Assembly (NCBI RefSeq): GCF_937958535.1
Contig: NZ_CALGNQ010000070.1
Location: 1-47,927, forward strand
From: an uncultured Georgenia sp.
GTDB lineage: Bacteria; Actinomycetota; Actinomycetes; Actinomycetales; Actinomycetaceae
Reading direction: 5' to 3'
Length of the DNA: 47,927 nucleotides
The notes under the pieces: model-generated
Seen by the model: the letters and a program-made list of their open reading frames with translations, nothing else
What the model was told of the DNA's origin: nothing
The model's database searches: none
Shown here: piece after piece, positions 24,149 through 32,098 of the stretch
Layout of the letters: each line of letters starts with the position of its first letter
Position numbering within the stretch: position 1 is the first letter of the stretch
Translations under genes and position numbers: made by a program

Positions 24149-25038
24149 CTGCTCCCGCTGCGGCTCAGGGGGGTGACTCCCCGATGTCGCCGGAGGAGGC
24201 GGCGCGGCTCGCCGCGAAGTACGGGCTCGAGCGCAGCGGGGTCCGTCCGCCGCTGGGCAGGTACCTCAGGGAGACCTGGCAGCAGCGCCGGTTCATGTGG
24301 ACGCTGTCCTCGGCGCAGTCCTACGCGCGCCACCAGGACAACTACCTCGGCCAGCTGTGGGCCGTGCTCAACCCGCTGCTGCTCGCGGCCGCCTACTACG
24401 TCATCTTCGGTCTGCTCCTCGGCACCGACCGGGGGACGACCAACTACGCCGCGTTCCTCGTCATCGGGCTGCTGCTGTTCATGTACAGCGCCGGCACCAT
24501 GACCTCGGCCTCCAAGGCGATCTCCGGGAACCTCAGCCTCGTCCGGTCGCTGCGGTTCCCGCGCATCGTGCTGCCCCTGTCGGTGGCGCTCACCGAGCTC
24601 ATCGCCTTCCTGCCGACGATCGCGGTCATCCTCGTCCTCGTCCTGGTCACCGGGGAGCCCATCACCGTGCGGTGGCTGCTCTTCCCGGTCGCCATGGTGC
24701 TGACCTTCCTCATCAACGCCGGCATCGCGATGATCGTCGCGCGGGTGGTCCACAGCTCGCGCGACCTGCGCAACCTCGTCCCGCTCGCGGTCCGGCTGCT
24801 GCGGTACGTCTCCGGGGTGTTCTTCAGCATCGCCGCCTACGCCGGCCAGGGCGTCCTGGGAACGCTCATGCTCTACCAGCCGTTCGCGCTCGTCCTCGAC
24901 ATCGCCCGGCAGGCGCTGCTCGCGGAGACGGCGTACAACCCCACCGCCTGGCTTGTCGCGCTCGGATGGGCGATCATCCTGCCGGTGTTCGGGACACTCT
25001 TCTTCTGGCAGGCAGAGGCGACCTATGGCCGCAACTGA
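24145..25038 (+). CDS. ABC-2 type polysaccharide export permease (Wzm/TagG family)
   Basis: 297 residues from a GTG overlapping the previous stop; an ATG at 24184, after a GGGGGGTGA run, would give 284 residues and may be preferred. There are six predicted TM segments. A cytoplasmic amphipathic start ends in YLGQLWAVLNPLLLAAAYY, the usual ABC-2 permease entry. SLVRSLRFPRIVLPLSV is the coupling-helix region. It forms the membrane channel that exports finished undecaprenyl-linked glycan. It overlaps the ATPase gene by 14 nt. Confidence 0.92.
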   Translation: MTAPAAAQGGDSPMSPEEAARLAAKYGLERSGVRPPLGRYLRETWQQRRFMWTLSSAQSYARHQDNYLGQLWAVLNPLLLAAAYYVIFGLLLGTDRGTTNYAAFLVIGLLLFMYSAGTMTSASKAISGNLSLVRSLRFPRIVLPLSVALTELIAFLPTIAVILVLVLVTGEPITVRWLLFPVAMVLTFLINAGIAMIVARVVHSSRDLRNLVPLAVRLLRYVSGVFFSIAAYAGQGVLGTLMLYQPFALVLDIARQALLAETAYNPTAWLVALGWAIILPVFGTLFFWQAEATYGRN

Positions 25039-26122
25039 CGAGCGCCGCCCCTCGCTCATCGCCTCGCACGTCGACGTCGTCTACCGCGTCTACGGCGCGA
25101 AGAAGGTGGGCACCGTCAGCGGCGCCCCCGGCAACGCGCGGCTCGGCCGGCTGCTGCGCGGCAAGGGCGCGATCGGCGGTGTCCGGGAGGTGCACGCCGT
25201 CAAGGACGTCTCCTTCGTCGCCTACCACGGCGAGTCGATCGGCATCGTCGGACGCAACGGCTCGGGCAAGAGCACCCTGCTGCGTGCCCTCGCCGGCCTC
25301 ATCCCGCCCACGCGCGGCGAGGTGTACACCGCGGGCCGCCCGGCGCTGCTCGGCGTCAACGCCGTGCTCATGAGCGAGCTGAGCGGTGAGCGCAACGTCA
25401 TGATCGGCGGCCAGGCGCTGGGGCTCACCCCCAGGCAGGTGCGCGAGAAGATGGACGAGATCGTCTCCTTCGCCGGGGTCGAGGACTACATCGACCTGCC
25501 CATGAAGGCGTACTCCTCCGGCATGGCCGCGCGCCTGCGGTTCGCCATCTCCACCGCGGCGGTACCCGACATCCTCATGATCGACGAGGCGCTGGCCACC
25601 GGCGACGCCGAGTTCCAGGCGCGCAGCAAGCAGCGGGTGGCCGAGATCCGCGAGGCCGCCGGCACGGTGTTCCTCGTCAGCCACAGCGACGCCACCATCC
25701 GCGCCATGTGCGACCGGGCGCTCTGGCTCGAGGGCGGGCGGCTGGTCATGGACGGCCCGGCCGACGAGGTCTGCGACGCCTACCAGCGCGCCCGCAAGTC
25801 GTCGACGAAGAAGAAGCCGGCGGCCAAGAAGCCCGCGGCGAAGAAGCCGGCCCCCAAGCCCGCACCGGCTCCCGCACCGGCGTCCGGGGGCGACTCCACC
25901 CCGGCGGAGACGTCCGCTCCCGCCGCCGAGCCCACGCCGGCGGAGCAGCCCGCACGTGCCGCTGACCCCGAGCCTGCCGACCCGACGAGGCCGCAGCCCG
26001 CGGGCCGGAACGCTCCTGCGGCGGAGCCCCCGTCCGCAGCGCAGCCCACCACCACCCCGCCCGACGGGGAGCCGCCGGCCGGCGGCCGCGACACCAAGCC
26101 CCGGGAGAACGCGCCGCGATGA
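25025..26122 (+). CDS. ABC transporter ATPase for polysaccharide export, with long Lys/Ala/Pro tail
   Basis: 365 residues from the ATG at 25025. Walker A G76-T84 (GRNGSGKST), signature YSSGMAARLRF (163-173), Walker B ILMIDEA (D187, E188) and H-loop H220 (SHSDA). It belongs to the Wzt/TagH polysaccharide-export ATPases. From about residue 257 the chain is low complexity: first KKKPAAKKPAAKKPAP, then ~90 residues rich in A, P, E and T. There is no Wzt-type carbohydrate-binding domain, so substrate choice probably does not use a C-terminal glycan cap reader. It is coupled to both the permease (14-nt overlap) and the following GT4 (ATGA). Confidence 0.93.
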   Translation: MAATDERRPSLIASHVDVVYRVYGAKKVGTVSGAPGNARLGRLLRGKGAIGGVREVHAVKDVSFVAYHGESIGIVGRNGSGKSTLLRALAGLIPPTRGEVYTAGRPALLGVNAVLMSELSGERNVMIGGQALGLTPRQVREKMDEIVSFAGVEDYIDLPMKAYSSGMAARLRFAISTAAVPDILMIDEALATGDAEFQARSKQRVAEIREAAGTVFLVSHSDATIRAMCDRALWLEGGRLVMDGPADEVCDAYQRARKSSTKKKPAAKKPAAKKPAPKPAPAPAPASGGDSTPAETSAPAAEPTPAEQPARAADPEPADPTRPQPAGRNAPAAEPPSAAQPTTTPPDGEPPAGGRDTKPRENAPR

Positions 26123-27237
26123 CGCGCCGGTCGGTCCTGGTGGTCACCGTCGTCCACCACCCGCAGGACGCCCGCATCCGTCACCGGCAGGTCCCGGCGC
26201 TGCTCGAGGCCGGGTGGGACGTCACCTACGCCGCCCCGTTCACCGGGTACGGGCTCACCGTGCCCGCTCCGCTCCGCACCGGCGCCGGCCGGCTGCGGTG
26301 CACCGACGTGCCGCGGGCACGGGGCCGGCGCCGGGGGCGTGCCCTCCTCGCGGCCCGGCAGGTGCTGGGCAGGCTCGGGCCGCGGCACGACGTCGTCCTC
26401 CTCCACGACCCCGAGCTGCTCCTCGCCGTGCCCCGGCGGCTCCGCGGGCACACCGTGTGGGACGTGCACGAGGACACCGCCGCAGCCGTGCTGGCCAAAC
26501 CGTGGCTGCCCGCGCCGGCGCAGCGGACCGCCGCGGCGGTCGTCCGCCGGGCCGAGGGCTGGGCGGAGCGCCACCTCACCCTCCTCCTCGCCGAGTACGG
26601 CTACCGGGACCGGTTCGCCCGGGAGCACGTCGTCGTCCCCAACACCGTGCCGGTGCCCGCGACCGTCGCCCCGCCCGCGCCCGACCGGGTGGTCTACCTC
26701 GGCAGCATCACCCTCGAGCGCGGCGCGGAGGAGATCGCCGCCACCGCCCGCCTGCTGCGCGAGCGCACGGACGGCGCCCTCACCACCCACGTCCTCGGGC
26801 CCGCCCACGGTCCCGCCGAGCCGGTGGTGCGGGCGGCCCACGAGCGGGGCGACCTGCACTGGCACGGCTTCGTGCCCAACGACCGTGCCCGGGAGATGCT
26901 CACCGGCGCCCTGGCCGGCCTGTCCCTCCTGCGGGACCTGCCCAACTACCGCCACAGCATGCCCACCAAGGTGCTGGAGTACATGGCCCACGGCGTGCCC
27001 GTCGTGACCACCCCGCTGCCCCTGGCCCGGGACGTCGTCACCAGCGCGGGCTCCGGCGTCGTCGTCCCGTTCGAGGACGCCGGCGCCGCGGCCGACGCCG
27101 TGCTCGACCTGCGCCGCGACCCCGAACGCGCCGCCGCCCTCGGTGCGGCCGGCCACCGCGCCGCGCGCGAGCGGTACGACTGGACGACCGTCAGCGGCGA
27201 CTTCGTCGCCGCGCTCGACGCCGTCGCCGCCCGCTGA
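26119..27237 (+). CDS. Family 4 glycosyltransferase
   Basis: 372 residues, overlapping the ATPase stop by 4 nt. The N-terminal GT-B half starts LVVTVVHHPQDARIRHRQV. The donor half has VVYLGSITLERGAEEI (~195), LHWHGFVPNDRAREML (~255) and STKVLEYMAHGVPVVTT-like KVLEYMAHGVPVVTT (~290), the nucleotide-sugar site of GT4. It is the last gene of the dehydrogenase-exporter operon and is followed at once by a terminator hairpin. It may add a sugar to the lipid-linked polymer shortly before export. Confidence 0.9.
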   Translation: MTRRSVLVVTVVHHPQDARIRHRQVPALLEAGWDVTYAAPFTGYGLTVPAPLRTGAGRLRCTDVPRARGRRRGRALLAARQVLGRLGPRHDVVLLHDPELLLAVPRRLRGHTVWDVHEDTAAAVLAKPWLPAPAQRTAAAVVRRAEGWAERHLTLLLAEYGYRDRFAREHVVVPNTVPVPATVAPPAPDRVVYLGSITLERGAEEIAATARLLRERTDGALTTHVLGPAHGPAEPVVRAAHERGDLHWHGFVPNDRAREMLTGALAGLSLLRDLPNYRHSMPTKVLEYMAHGVPVVTTPLPLARDVVTSAGSGVVVPFEDAGAAADAVLDLRRDPERAAALGAAGHRAARERYDWTTVSGDFVAALDAVAAR

Positions 27238-27240
27238 CCT

Positions 27241-27263
27241 GTCCCGGCCCGGCGGGCCGGGAC
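27241..27263 (+). terminator. Hairpin after the export operon
   Basis: A perfect 10-bp stem (GTCCCGGCCC / GGGCCGGGAC) with a 3-nt loop begins three bases after the GT4 stop. No U-tract follows, as is usual in high-GC actinomycetes. Confidence 0.6.
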
Positions 27264-27394
27264 CCCGCCCAGACCTGAGCTGACGCCGGTCCGGCGCACC
27301 GCAAGCCTGTGGCCTTGCCGCGGCGACGCGTCACGGCATGTCGCGTACCCGTCAGGCCCGCGCCGCCGGGCGCGCGCAACCCCGCCGCAATCCA

Positions 27395-27424
27395 TTGACA
27401 CGTCAAGTGCGCCGTCAGTATCGT
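27395..27424 (+). promoter_or_regulatory. Promoter with operator-like inverted repeat for the ThuA-domain gene
   Basis: TTGACA (27395-27400) and TATCGT (27419-27424) are 18 bp apart, the best sigma-70-like promoter in the window. The -35 lies inside an inverted repeat, TTGAC-AC-GTCAA (27395-27406), which could be a repressor site. The 267-nt gap also drops in GC near 27,430-27,465. Confidence 0.55.
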
Positions 27425-27504
27425 GACAAGCGCAATATGTCGTAGCGCGAAACATAATGATGTGCCTCGTGCCACGGCATCCCCTCCGTCATGGAAGGCC
27501 TGCG

Positions 27505-29085
27505 ATGAAGCAAGTCACACGAGTACGGGCAGCGGTCCTGGCCGCTGCCGTCGCCCTGGGAGCGGGCGTGCTCGCTCCCTCTGCAGCGGCGGACGAGGCC
27601 GACGACTACCACGTCCTGATCGTCGGGAAGACCCTCGGCTTCCGCCACTCCCACATCCCCCACACGACCAACGCCATCATCGAGCTCGGCGAGCAGCACG
27701 GGTTCGAGGTCGACGTCTGGGACCCCCAGCAGCCCGCCCTCACGCTGGAGTCCACCCCGTTCACGTCGGCCGAGGACCTCTCGAAGTACGCTACGATCAT
27801 CTTCAACTCGCCGGTCGACGGCACCAACAACATGGACCCGGCCCGGCCCAGGCTGCTCGACGACACCGAGCTCGCCGCCCTCCAGGGCTACATCCGCTCG
27901 GGCGGTGGCTTCGTCGGGCTGCACGCCGCCACCGACACGATGCACGCCGTGCCCTGGTACAGCCAGCTCACCGGTGGCGGTGCCCGCTTCCGCAACCACC
28001 CGGCGCAGCAGCAGGCCACGATGCGCGTGGAGAACGGCGCCCACCCCTCGACGGCGATGCTCCCCGCCGAGTGGTCGCGCTTCGACGAGTGGTACAACTA
28101 CACCGTCAACCCGCGCCCGGACGTCCACGTCCTCATGACGCTGGACGAGTCCACCTACAACCCGGGCAACGGGCGGATGGGGGAGGACCACCCCATCGCG
28201 TGGTGCCACAACTTCGAGGGTGGACGCTCGTGGTACAGCGGCGCCGGCCACACCGACGTCTCCTGGTCCGACCCGCTGTGGCTCGCCCACGTGCTGGCCG
28301 GCATCGAGTGGACCGCCGGGCTCGTCTCCGGCGGCGGTGACTGTGTCACCTTCCCCGAGGTCCGGGGCATCCTCGACGACGCTCCCGACGGTGCCGCCAA
28401 GGCGGCCGTGTCGGCTCTGCTGACCGACGCCCAGCAGGCGGCGGACAACGGTGACCATGACGGCGCGGTGGCCGCGCTGCTCCAGGCCCGCACCCGCGCC
28501 GCCGACCTCGGCGTCGACGGCCTCGAGGGCAAGATCGGCGACCTCATCGTCTGGCAGCGCGAGCTGTCCGACAGCGGTGGCCCGAGCGACGCCGACGGCA
28601 TCCCGGTGGAGGTCTCCATCGTGGACAAGCCGGGGGTCCTCACCCTGACCGTCGGGGACTACGGCGACGGCGTCGAGCTCACCCAGGACGGCGACCGGCC
28701 GGACCGCTGGCGCTACAGCGGCGACCTGCCGACGCTGACCGTCACGGACTCGCGCAACGTCCACCAGGCCGGGAACGGTGGCTGGGCCGTCTCCGGCCAG
28801 TCCTCCGACTTCGCCTCCGACGCCGGCGAGATCACGGCCGACCACCTCGGCTGGGTCCCGCGGGTCCTGACCCCGCGCGCCGGTGTCAGCGCCGGGGACG
28901 CCTCGGTCACCGCGCTCGACGGCGGCACCGGCCTGTCCACGCCGTCCCGCCTGGCCGCGGCCGACGCGGACGGACGGCGCGGTACGACGGAGCTGGACGC
29001 CAAGCTCGTCCTCGACGCCCCCGTGGGGACCGCCGAGGGTGACTACAGTGCACGGGTGACCGTCTCGCTGTTCCCGGTGGACTGA
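27505..29085 (+). CDS. Secreted ThuA-fold protein with WxL-like C-terminal domain
   Basis: 526 residues from the ATG at 27505 (GGAAGG 6 nt upstream). Signal peptide 1-29, cleaved near APSAAA/D. Residues ~35-275 are ThuA-like (trehalose-utilisation / class I glutamine-amidotransferase-like fold): YHVLIVGKTLGFRHSHI, GYIRSGGGFVGLHAATD, then PIAWCHNFEGGRSWYSGAGH. A helical linker (~285-350) follows. From ~366 there is a beta-rich domain with VEVSIVDKPGVLTLTV, GWAVSGQSSDFAS, ITADHLGWVPRVL and a final YSARVTVSLFPVD, resembling WxL-type wall-binding domains. ThuA function is not settled; a sugar-related hydrolase or isomerase role is often proposed. The next gene encodes a DUF916-like protein. Confidence 0.82.
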   Translation: MKQVTRVRAAVLAAAVALGAGVLAPSAAADEADDYHVLIVGKTLGFRHSHIPHTTNAIIELGEQHGFEVDVWDPQQPALTLESTPFTSAEDLSKYATIIFNSPVDGTNNMDPARPRLLDDTELAALQGYIRSGGGFVGLHAATDTMHAVPWYSQLTGGGARFRNHPAQQQATMRVENGAHPSTAMLPAEWSRFDEWYNYTVNPRPDVHVLMTLDESTYNPGNGRMGEDHPIAWCHNFEGGRSWYSGAGHTDVSWSDPLWLAHVLAGIEWTAGLVSGGGDCVTFPEVRGILDDAPDGAAKAAVSALLTDAQQAADNGDHDGAVAALLQARTRAADLGVDGLEGKIGDLIVWQRELSDSGGPSDADGIPVEVSIVDKPGVLTLTVGDYGDGVELTQDGDRPDRWRYSGDLPTLTVTDSRNVHQAGNGGWAVSGQSSDFASDAGEITADHLGWVPRVLTPRAGVSAGDASVTALDGGTGLSTPSRLAAADADGRRGTTELDAKLVLDAPVGTAEGDYSARVTVSLFPVD

Positions 29086-29110
29086 CACCGGCACAGCAGG
29101 ACCGACCGTC

Positions 29111-29144
29111 GGCAGGCGGGTGGGCTCCGGCCCACCCGCCTGCC
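29111..29144 (+). terminator. Strong hairpin between the ThuA-like and DUF916-like genes
   Basis: A perfect 15-bp stem (GGCAGGCGGGTGGGC / GCCCACCCGCCTGCC) with a TCCG loop. It ends 25 nt before the next ATG, so it may terminate or attenuate transcription into the DUF916-like gene. Confidence 0.6.
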
Positions 29145-29169
29145 TCCCGCTCCCTGGAACGCTGCGAGG

Positions 29170-30312
29170 ATGCCCGTGCTCCGCCTTCTCCGTCTTCTGG
29201 TCGCCGCCGCGTTCGTGGTCGGCGCCCTGCCCGCGTCCGCGGCCCTGGCCACCACCGGCGGCGAGGATGTCGCCGCCGGCACGACCTGGGCGCTGGAGCC
29301 CGCCACCGACGACGACGCGGCGGGACGCGTCTCCATCCGCCACGAGATCGAGCCCGGGGAGTCGGTCTCCGACGCCGTCGTCGTGTCCAACCTCAGCGCC
29401 CACGACGCCACCTTCGCCGTGTACGCCGGCGACGGCCTCGTCGACGACGAGGGGAACTTCGACATCCTGCCCGCCGAGACCGCACCGTCGGACGGCGGCG
29501 CCTGGGTGGAGATCGGCGAGGTCGAGGGCGCCACGCCCCGCCCGGGCGGCGGGATCGTCGTGGAGGTCCCCGCGTCCTCGAGCACGCGTGTCCCCCTGGA
29601 GATCACCGTGCCCGCCGACGCCACTCCGGGCGACCACCCGGCCGGTGTCGTCGCCGAGCTCGTCCAGGGCGGTGCGGCGAGCCTGCAGGTGAGCTCGCGG
29701 GTCGGGGTCCGGCTGCACCTGCGGGTGGCCGGCGATGTCGTCGCCGAGCTCAGCCCCACCGTCGAGGCCCGCTGGTCCCCGTCGTGGAACCCCTTCGCAC
29801 CCGGCACCGTCACCGTCGACTACACCGTGGAGAACACGGGCAACGTCCGCGTGGGCGCGGACGTGGCCGCCACTGTCACCGGTCCGTTCGGCGCCGGGGG
29901 AGGCAGCGCGACCGGCGAGCACCGCGAGGTGCTCCCCGGCCAGGCCGCCTCCGGCACCGTACACATCACCGAGGTCTGGCCGCTCTTCCGCGCCGCGGGT
30001 GAGCTCGTCGCCAGCCCCGGCGTGGTCGGCGAGGACGACGTTGACGCCGCACTCCTCCCGAGCACGGTGACCTTCCAGGTGTGGACCGTGCCGTGGCCGC
30101 AGCTCCTCCTGCTCGCGCTCCTCGTCGCCACGGCGGTCCTCGTCGTCCGGGCCCGCCGCCGGGCGGCCGCACGCGTCCAGGCGCGGATCGACGCGGCCGT
30201 CGCCGCCGCCGTCTCGGCCCGCGACGCCGCCGCTACGGACGACGGCGCGATGGACGACGCCCCGGCCGACGACGACGCCGTCGCGGACGACGACACCGTC
30301 GCCGCTAGATGA
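29170..30312 (+). CDS. DUF916-like (WxL-interacting) membrane-anchored surface protein
   Basis: 380 residues. Signal peptide 1-~26. Residues ~35-150 match the DUF916 pattern: RVSIRHEIEPGESVSDAVVV, DNx-type turns, and PLEITVPADATPGDHPAGVV. A second Ig-like part (~195-290) has VDYTVENTGNVRVGADVAAT. One TM helix (~308-328) follows and is followed by RARRRAAARVQARI and an acidic D/A-rich tail. This layout (peptidoglycan-binding DUF916, host-type Ig, TM, cytoplasmic tail) is that of WxL-interacting proteins in Firmicutes. It follows the gene for a WxL-like domain, so it may anchor that protein. It overlaps the convergent gene by 8 nt. Confidence 0.8.
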   Translation: MPVLRLLRLLVAAAFVVGALPASAALATTGGEDVAAGTTWALEPATDDDAAGRVSIRHEIEPGESVSDAVVVSNLSAHDATFAVYAGDGLVDDEGNFDILPAETAPSDGGAWVEIGEVEGATPRPGGGIVVEVPASSSTRVPLEITVPADATPGDHPAGVVAELVQGGAASLQVSSRVGVRLHLRVAGDVVAELSPTVEARWSPSWNPFAPGTVTVDYTVENTGNVRVGADVAATVTGPFGAGGGSATGEHREVLPGQAASGTVHITEVWPLFRAAGELVASPGVVGEDDVDAALLPSTVTFQVWTVPWPQLLLLALLVATAVLVVRARRRAAARVQARIDAAVAAAVSARDAAATDDGAMDDAPADDDAVADDDTVAAR

Positions 30313-31111
30313 GGAACTTCAGGCCCGACCGCACCGCGTAGTTCGCGAAGGCCCACACCGCCCGGGGCAGCGGGAGCGCCTCGACGTGCCGGTAGATGTG
30401 CCAGTTGTACCGCGCCACGACGAGCTTGTTGGCGGAGAGCGAGCCGGGCCGGCCCGCCCGGTAGAGGGCCAGCGGCTCGGAGAGTCCCCGCGCGACGTAC
30501 CCCTCACGCAGGATGGCGAGCTTCATCGCGTAGTCCTGCCGCCGCTGGATGGACGGCAGGGTCCGCTTGCCGAGCACCGCCGTGTCGTAGACGGCGGTGA
30601 GGAAGCCGATGTAGTCCTGGCGCAGCATGTCGCGATAGGTCAGCCGGTCCGGGGCCCGGACCACTCGCCCGTTGGGCACGAAGTCCACCGCGTCCCCGGC
30701 GAAGTCGGGGTCGATCTTGTAGTAGGCGCTGTAGACCAGCGGTGCCCCGGTCACCTCGAACAGCGCCAGCTGCCGCTCCAGCTTGGTCGGCAGCCACAGG
30801 TCGTCGCTGTCGAGGAAGGCGATGTACCGGCCGCGGGCCGCGGCGATGCCGACGTTGCGGGTGGGTCCCGCCCCGCGGGCGCCGTCGTTGCACAGCACCC
30901 GGATCCGGCTGTCCGCCTCCGCGGCACCGCGGGCGACCGTCACCGACGCGTCGGTGGAGGAGTCGTCCACGACGAGCAGCTCCCAGTCGGGCACGGTCTG
31001 TGCCTGGACCGAGCGGATCGACGCCGCCACGAAGGGCTCCGCGTCGTGCATGGGCATGATGACCGAGACGAGGGGCGTGCCGTCCGCTCCCGCGCCCGGG
31101 CGGGTCAGCAC
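30305..31111 (-). CDS. Family 2 glycosyltransferase
   Basis: 268 residues, a compact single-domain GT2: VSVIMPMHDAEPFV near 15, ELLVVDDSSTD near 47, RNVGIAAARGRYIAFLDSDD near 90 (metal-binding DSDD), then a basic-hydrophobic C-terminal end. It resembles TuaG/SpsA-type teichuronic or surface-glycan transferases. It overlaps the TIGR03089 gene by 7 nt on the same strand. The substrate cannot be read from the sequence. Confidence 0.88.
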   Translation of the reverse strand: MLTRPGAGADGTPLVSVIMPMHDAEPFVAASIRSVQAQTVPDWELLVVDDSSTDASVTVARGAAEADSRIRVLCNDGARGAGPTRNVGIAAARGRYIAFLDSDDLWLPTKLERQLALFEVTGAPLVYSAYYKIDPDFAGDAVDFVPNGRVVRAPDRLTYRDMLRQDYIGFLTAVYDTAVLGKRTLPSIQRRQDYAMKLAILREGYVARGLSEPLALYRAGRPGSLSANKLVVARYNWHIYRHVEALPLPRAVWAFANYAVRSGLKFLI

Positions 31112-31977
31112 CGGACGACGGCCCGCTCGGCCGCCTCGATCTCGTCGAAGCGGCCGGCGTCGACGTCCTCACCGAGCAGGACGAGCGAGCCGCCGCTGCG
31201 CCAGGCGGCGACTGCGTGCGCGAGCATCTCCACGTGGTTGCGGGGGCAGCAGAGCACCCGCGGCTGCGGCTCGTCGCGGTGGGAGGCAGGGGTCTGGTCC
31301 CGGCACCACTGGGCGAGCTCGCCGTAGGTCACCGGGCCGCCGGCCGAGCCGGCCACCTCGGGCCCGGACAGTGCGGCGTCGGTGTCGGCCGGCTCCTGGA
31401 CGAAGCCGAGGTGGTCCCCGTGGCCCAGCAGCGCCGCGGCTGCGTCGAGCGCCCCCTCCGGGATCGGCTCGTCGACCTGGGTGGCGAGCGCCGGCAGGGC
31501 GACGACGAGCACGAGGCCGGCGCTCGGGGCACCGGCCGGGCGCGACGTCACCGCGATGTCGGGCTCCTCGGCGGTCTCGTCGGCGATGAAGCTCGAGCCC
31601 TCGTCCTCCTCCTCGAGCTCCTCGGCCTCGTCGCCGTCGTCGACGTCGTCGACGGCGTCCGGCTCGTAGGGGTCGTCGTCGAGGGCGGCGTCCTCGTCGA
31701 AGGAGTCCTCCTCGGGCAGCACGAGCTCGCCGCCGGCACACCACGTCGCCATCGCCCAGACCAGGGCGCGCCAGTGCACCGGGATGTCGAGGAGGACGCG
31801 GGTCCCCGGCTCCACCTCGCCCTCCTCGACCAGGAGGTTGGTGGCCTTGGTGACCCAGTTCGCCAGGACCCGCCCGGAGAGCTCGACGCGCTCGTCCGCT
31901 GGGCCGTACCAGGTCAGGCGGGGCTGGTTGGGCTCGTCCCCGGTGAGGAGGTCGAGCACCCTGGTCGCGATGCTCAT
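31105..31977 (-). CDS. TIGR03089 family protein with acidic insert
   Basis: 290 residues. It opens with a truncated AMP-ligase-like segment (PRLTWYGPADERVELSGRVL, then WVTKATNLLVEE and ALVWAMATWCAGGE), which defines TIGR03089, an actinobacterial family of unknown function. A very acidic insert (~95-138; D/E in most positions, e.g. EEDSFDEDAALDDDPYEPD) interrupts it. The catalytic P-loop of true adenylate-forming enzymes is not seen, so enzymatic activity is doubtful. A TACGCT hexamer 7 nt before the ATG and no ribosome-binding site suggest a leaderless mRNA. Confidence 0.85.
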   Translation of the reverse strand: MSIATRVLDLLTGDEPNQPRLTWYGPADERVELSGRVLANWVTKATNLLVEEGEVEPGTRVLLDIPVHWRALVWAMATWCAGGELVLPEEDSFDEDAALDDDPYEPDAVDDVDDGDEAEELEEEDEGSSFIADETAEEPDIAVTSRPAGAPSAGLVLVVALPALATQVDEPIPEGALDAAAALLGHGDHLGFVQEPADTDAALSGPEVAGSAGGPVTYGELAQWCRDQTPASHRDEPQPRVLCCPRNHVEMLAHAVAAWRSGGSLVLLGEDVDAGRFDEIEAAERAVVRC

Positions 31978-31984
31978 GGGCACG

Positions 31985-31990
31985 AGCGTA
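31985..31990 (-). promoter_or_regulatory. Candidate leaderless -10 (TACGCT) for the TIGR03089 gene
   Basis: Seven bases separate this TANNNT hexamer from the ATG at 31977 on the minus strand. Confidence 0.45.
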
Positions 31991-32082
31991 GTCGGACCCG
32001 GCGCCGGCGCGGGAGTCGGTGCGCTCGCCCCCGTCTTGCGCGCACTGCGTGCGGCGGTACTGCCACCGGCGTGGGGGGAACT

Positions 32083-32098
32083 CGTGACCTGTGTCACA
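32083..32098 (+). promoter_or_regulatory. CRP/GlxR-like operator upstream of the GH3 gene
   Basis: CGTGA-N6-TCACA differs by one base from the TGTGA-N6-TCACA consensus of the CRP/FNR family (GlxR/Crp in actinobacteria). It lies about 155 nt before the GH3 start and about 105 nt before the divergent TIGR03089 start, in the 276-nt gap 31978-32253, which otherwise shows no clear feature. Confidence 0.5.

Noticed and set aside
25800..25870. Histone H1-like protein suggested by the KKPAAKKPAAKK stretch
   Set aside because: It is in frame with and continuous to the ABC ATPase domain and has no start of its own.
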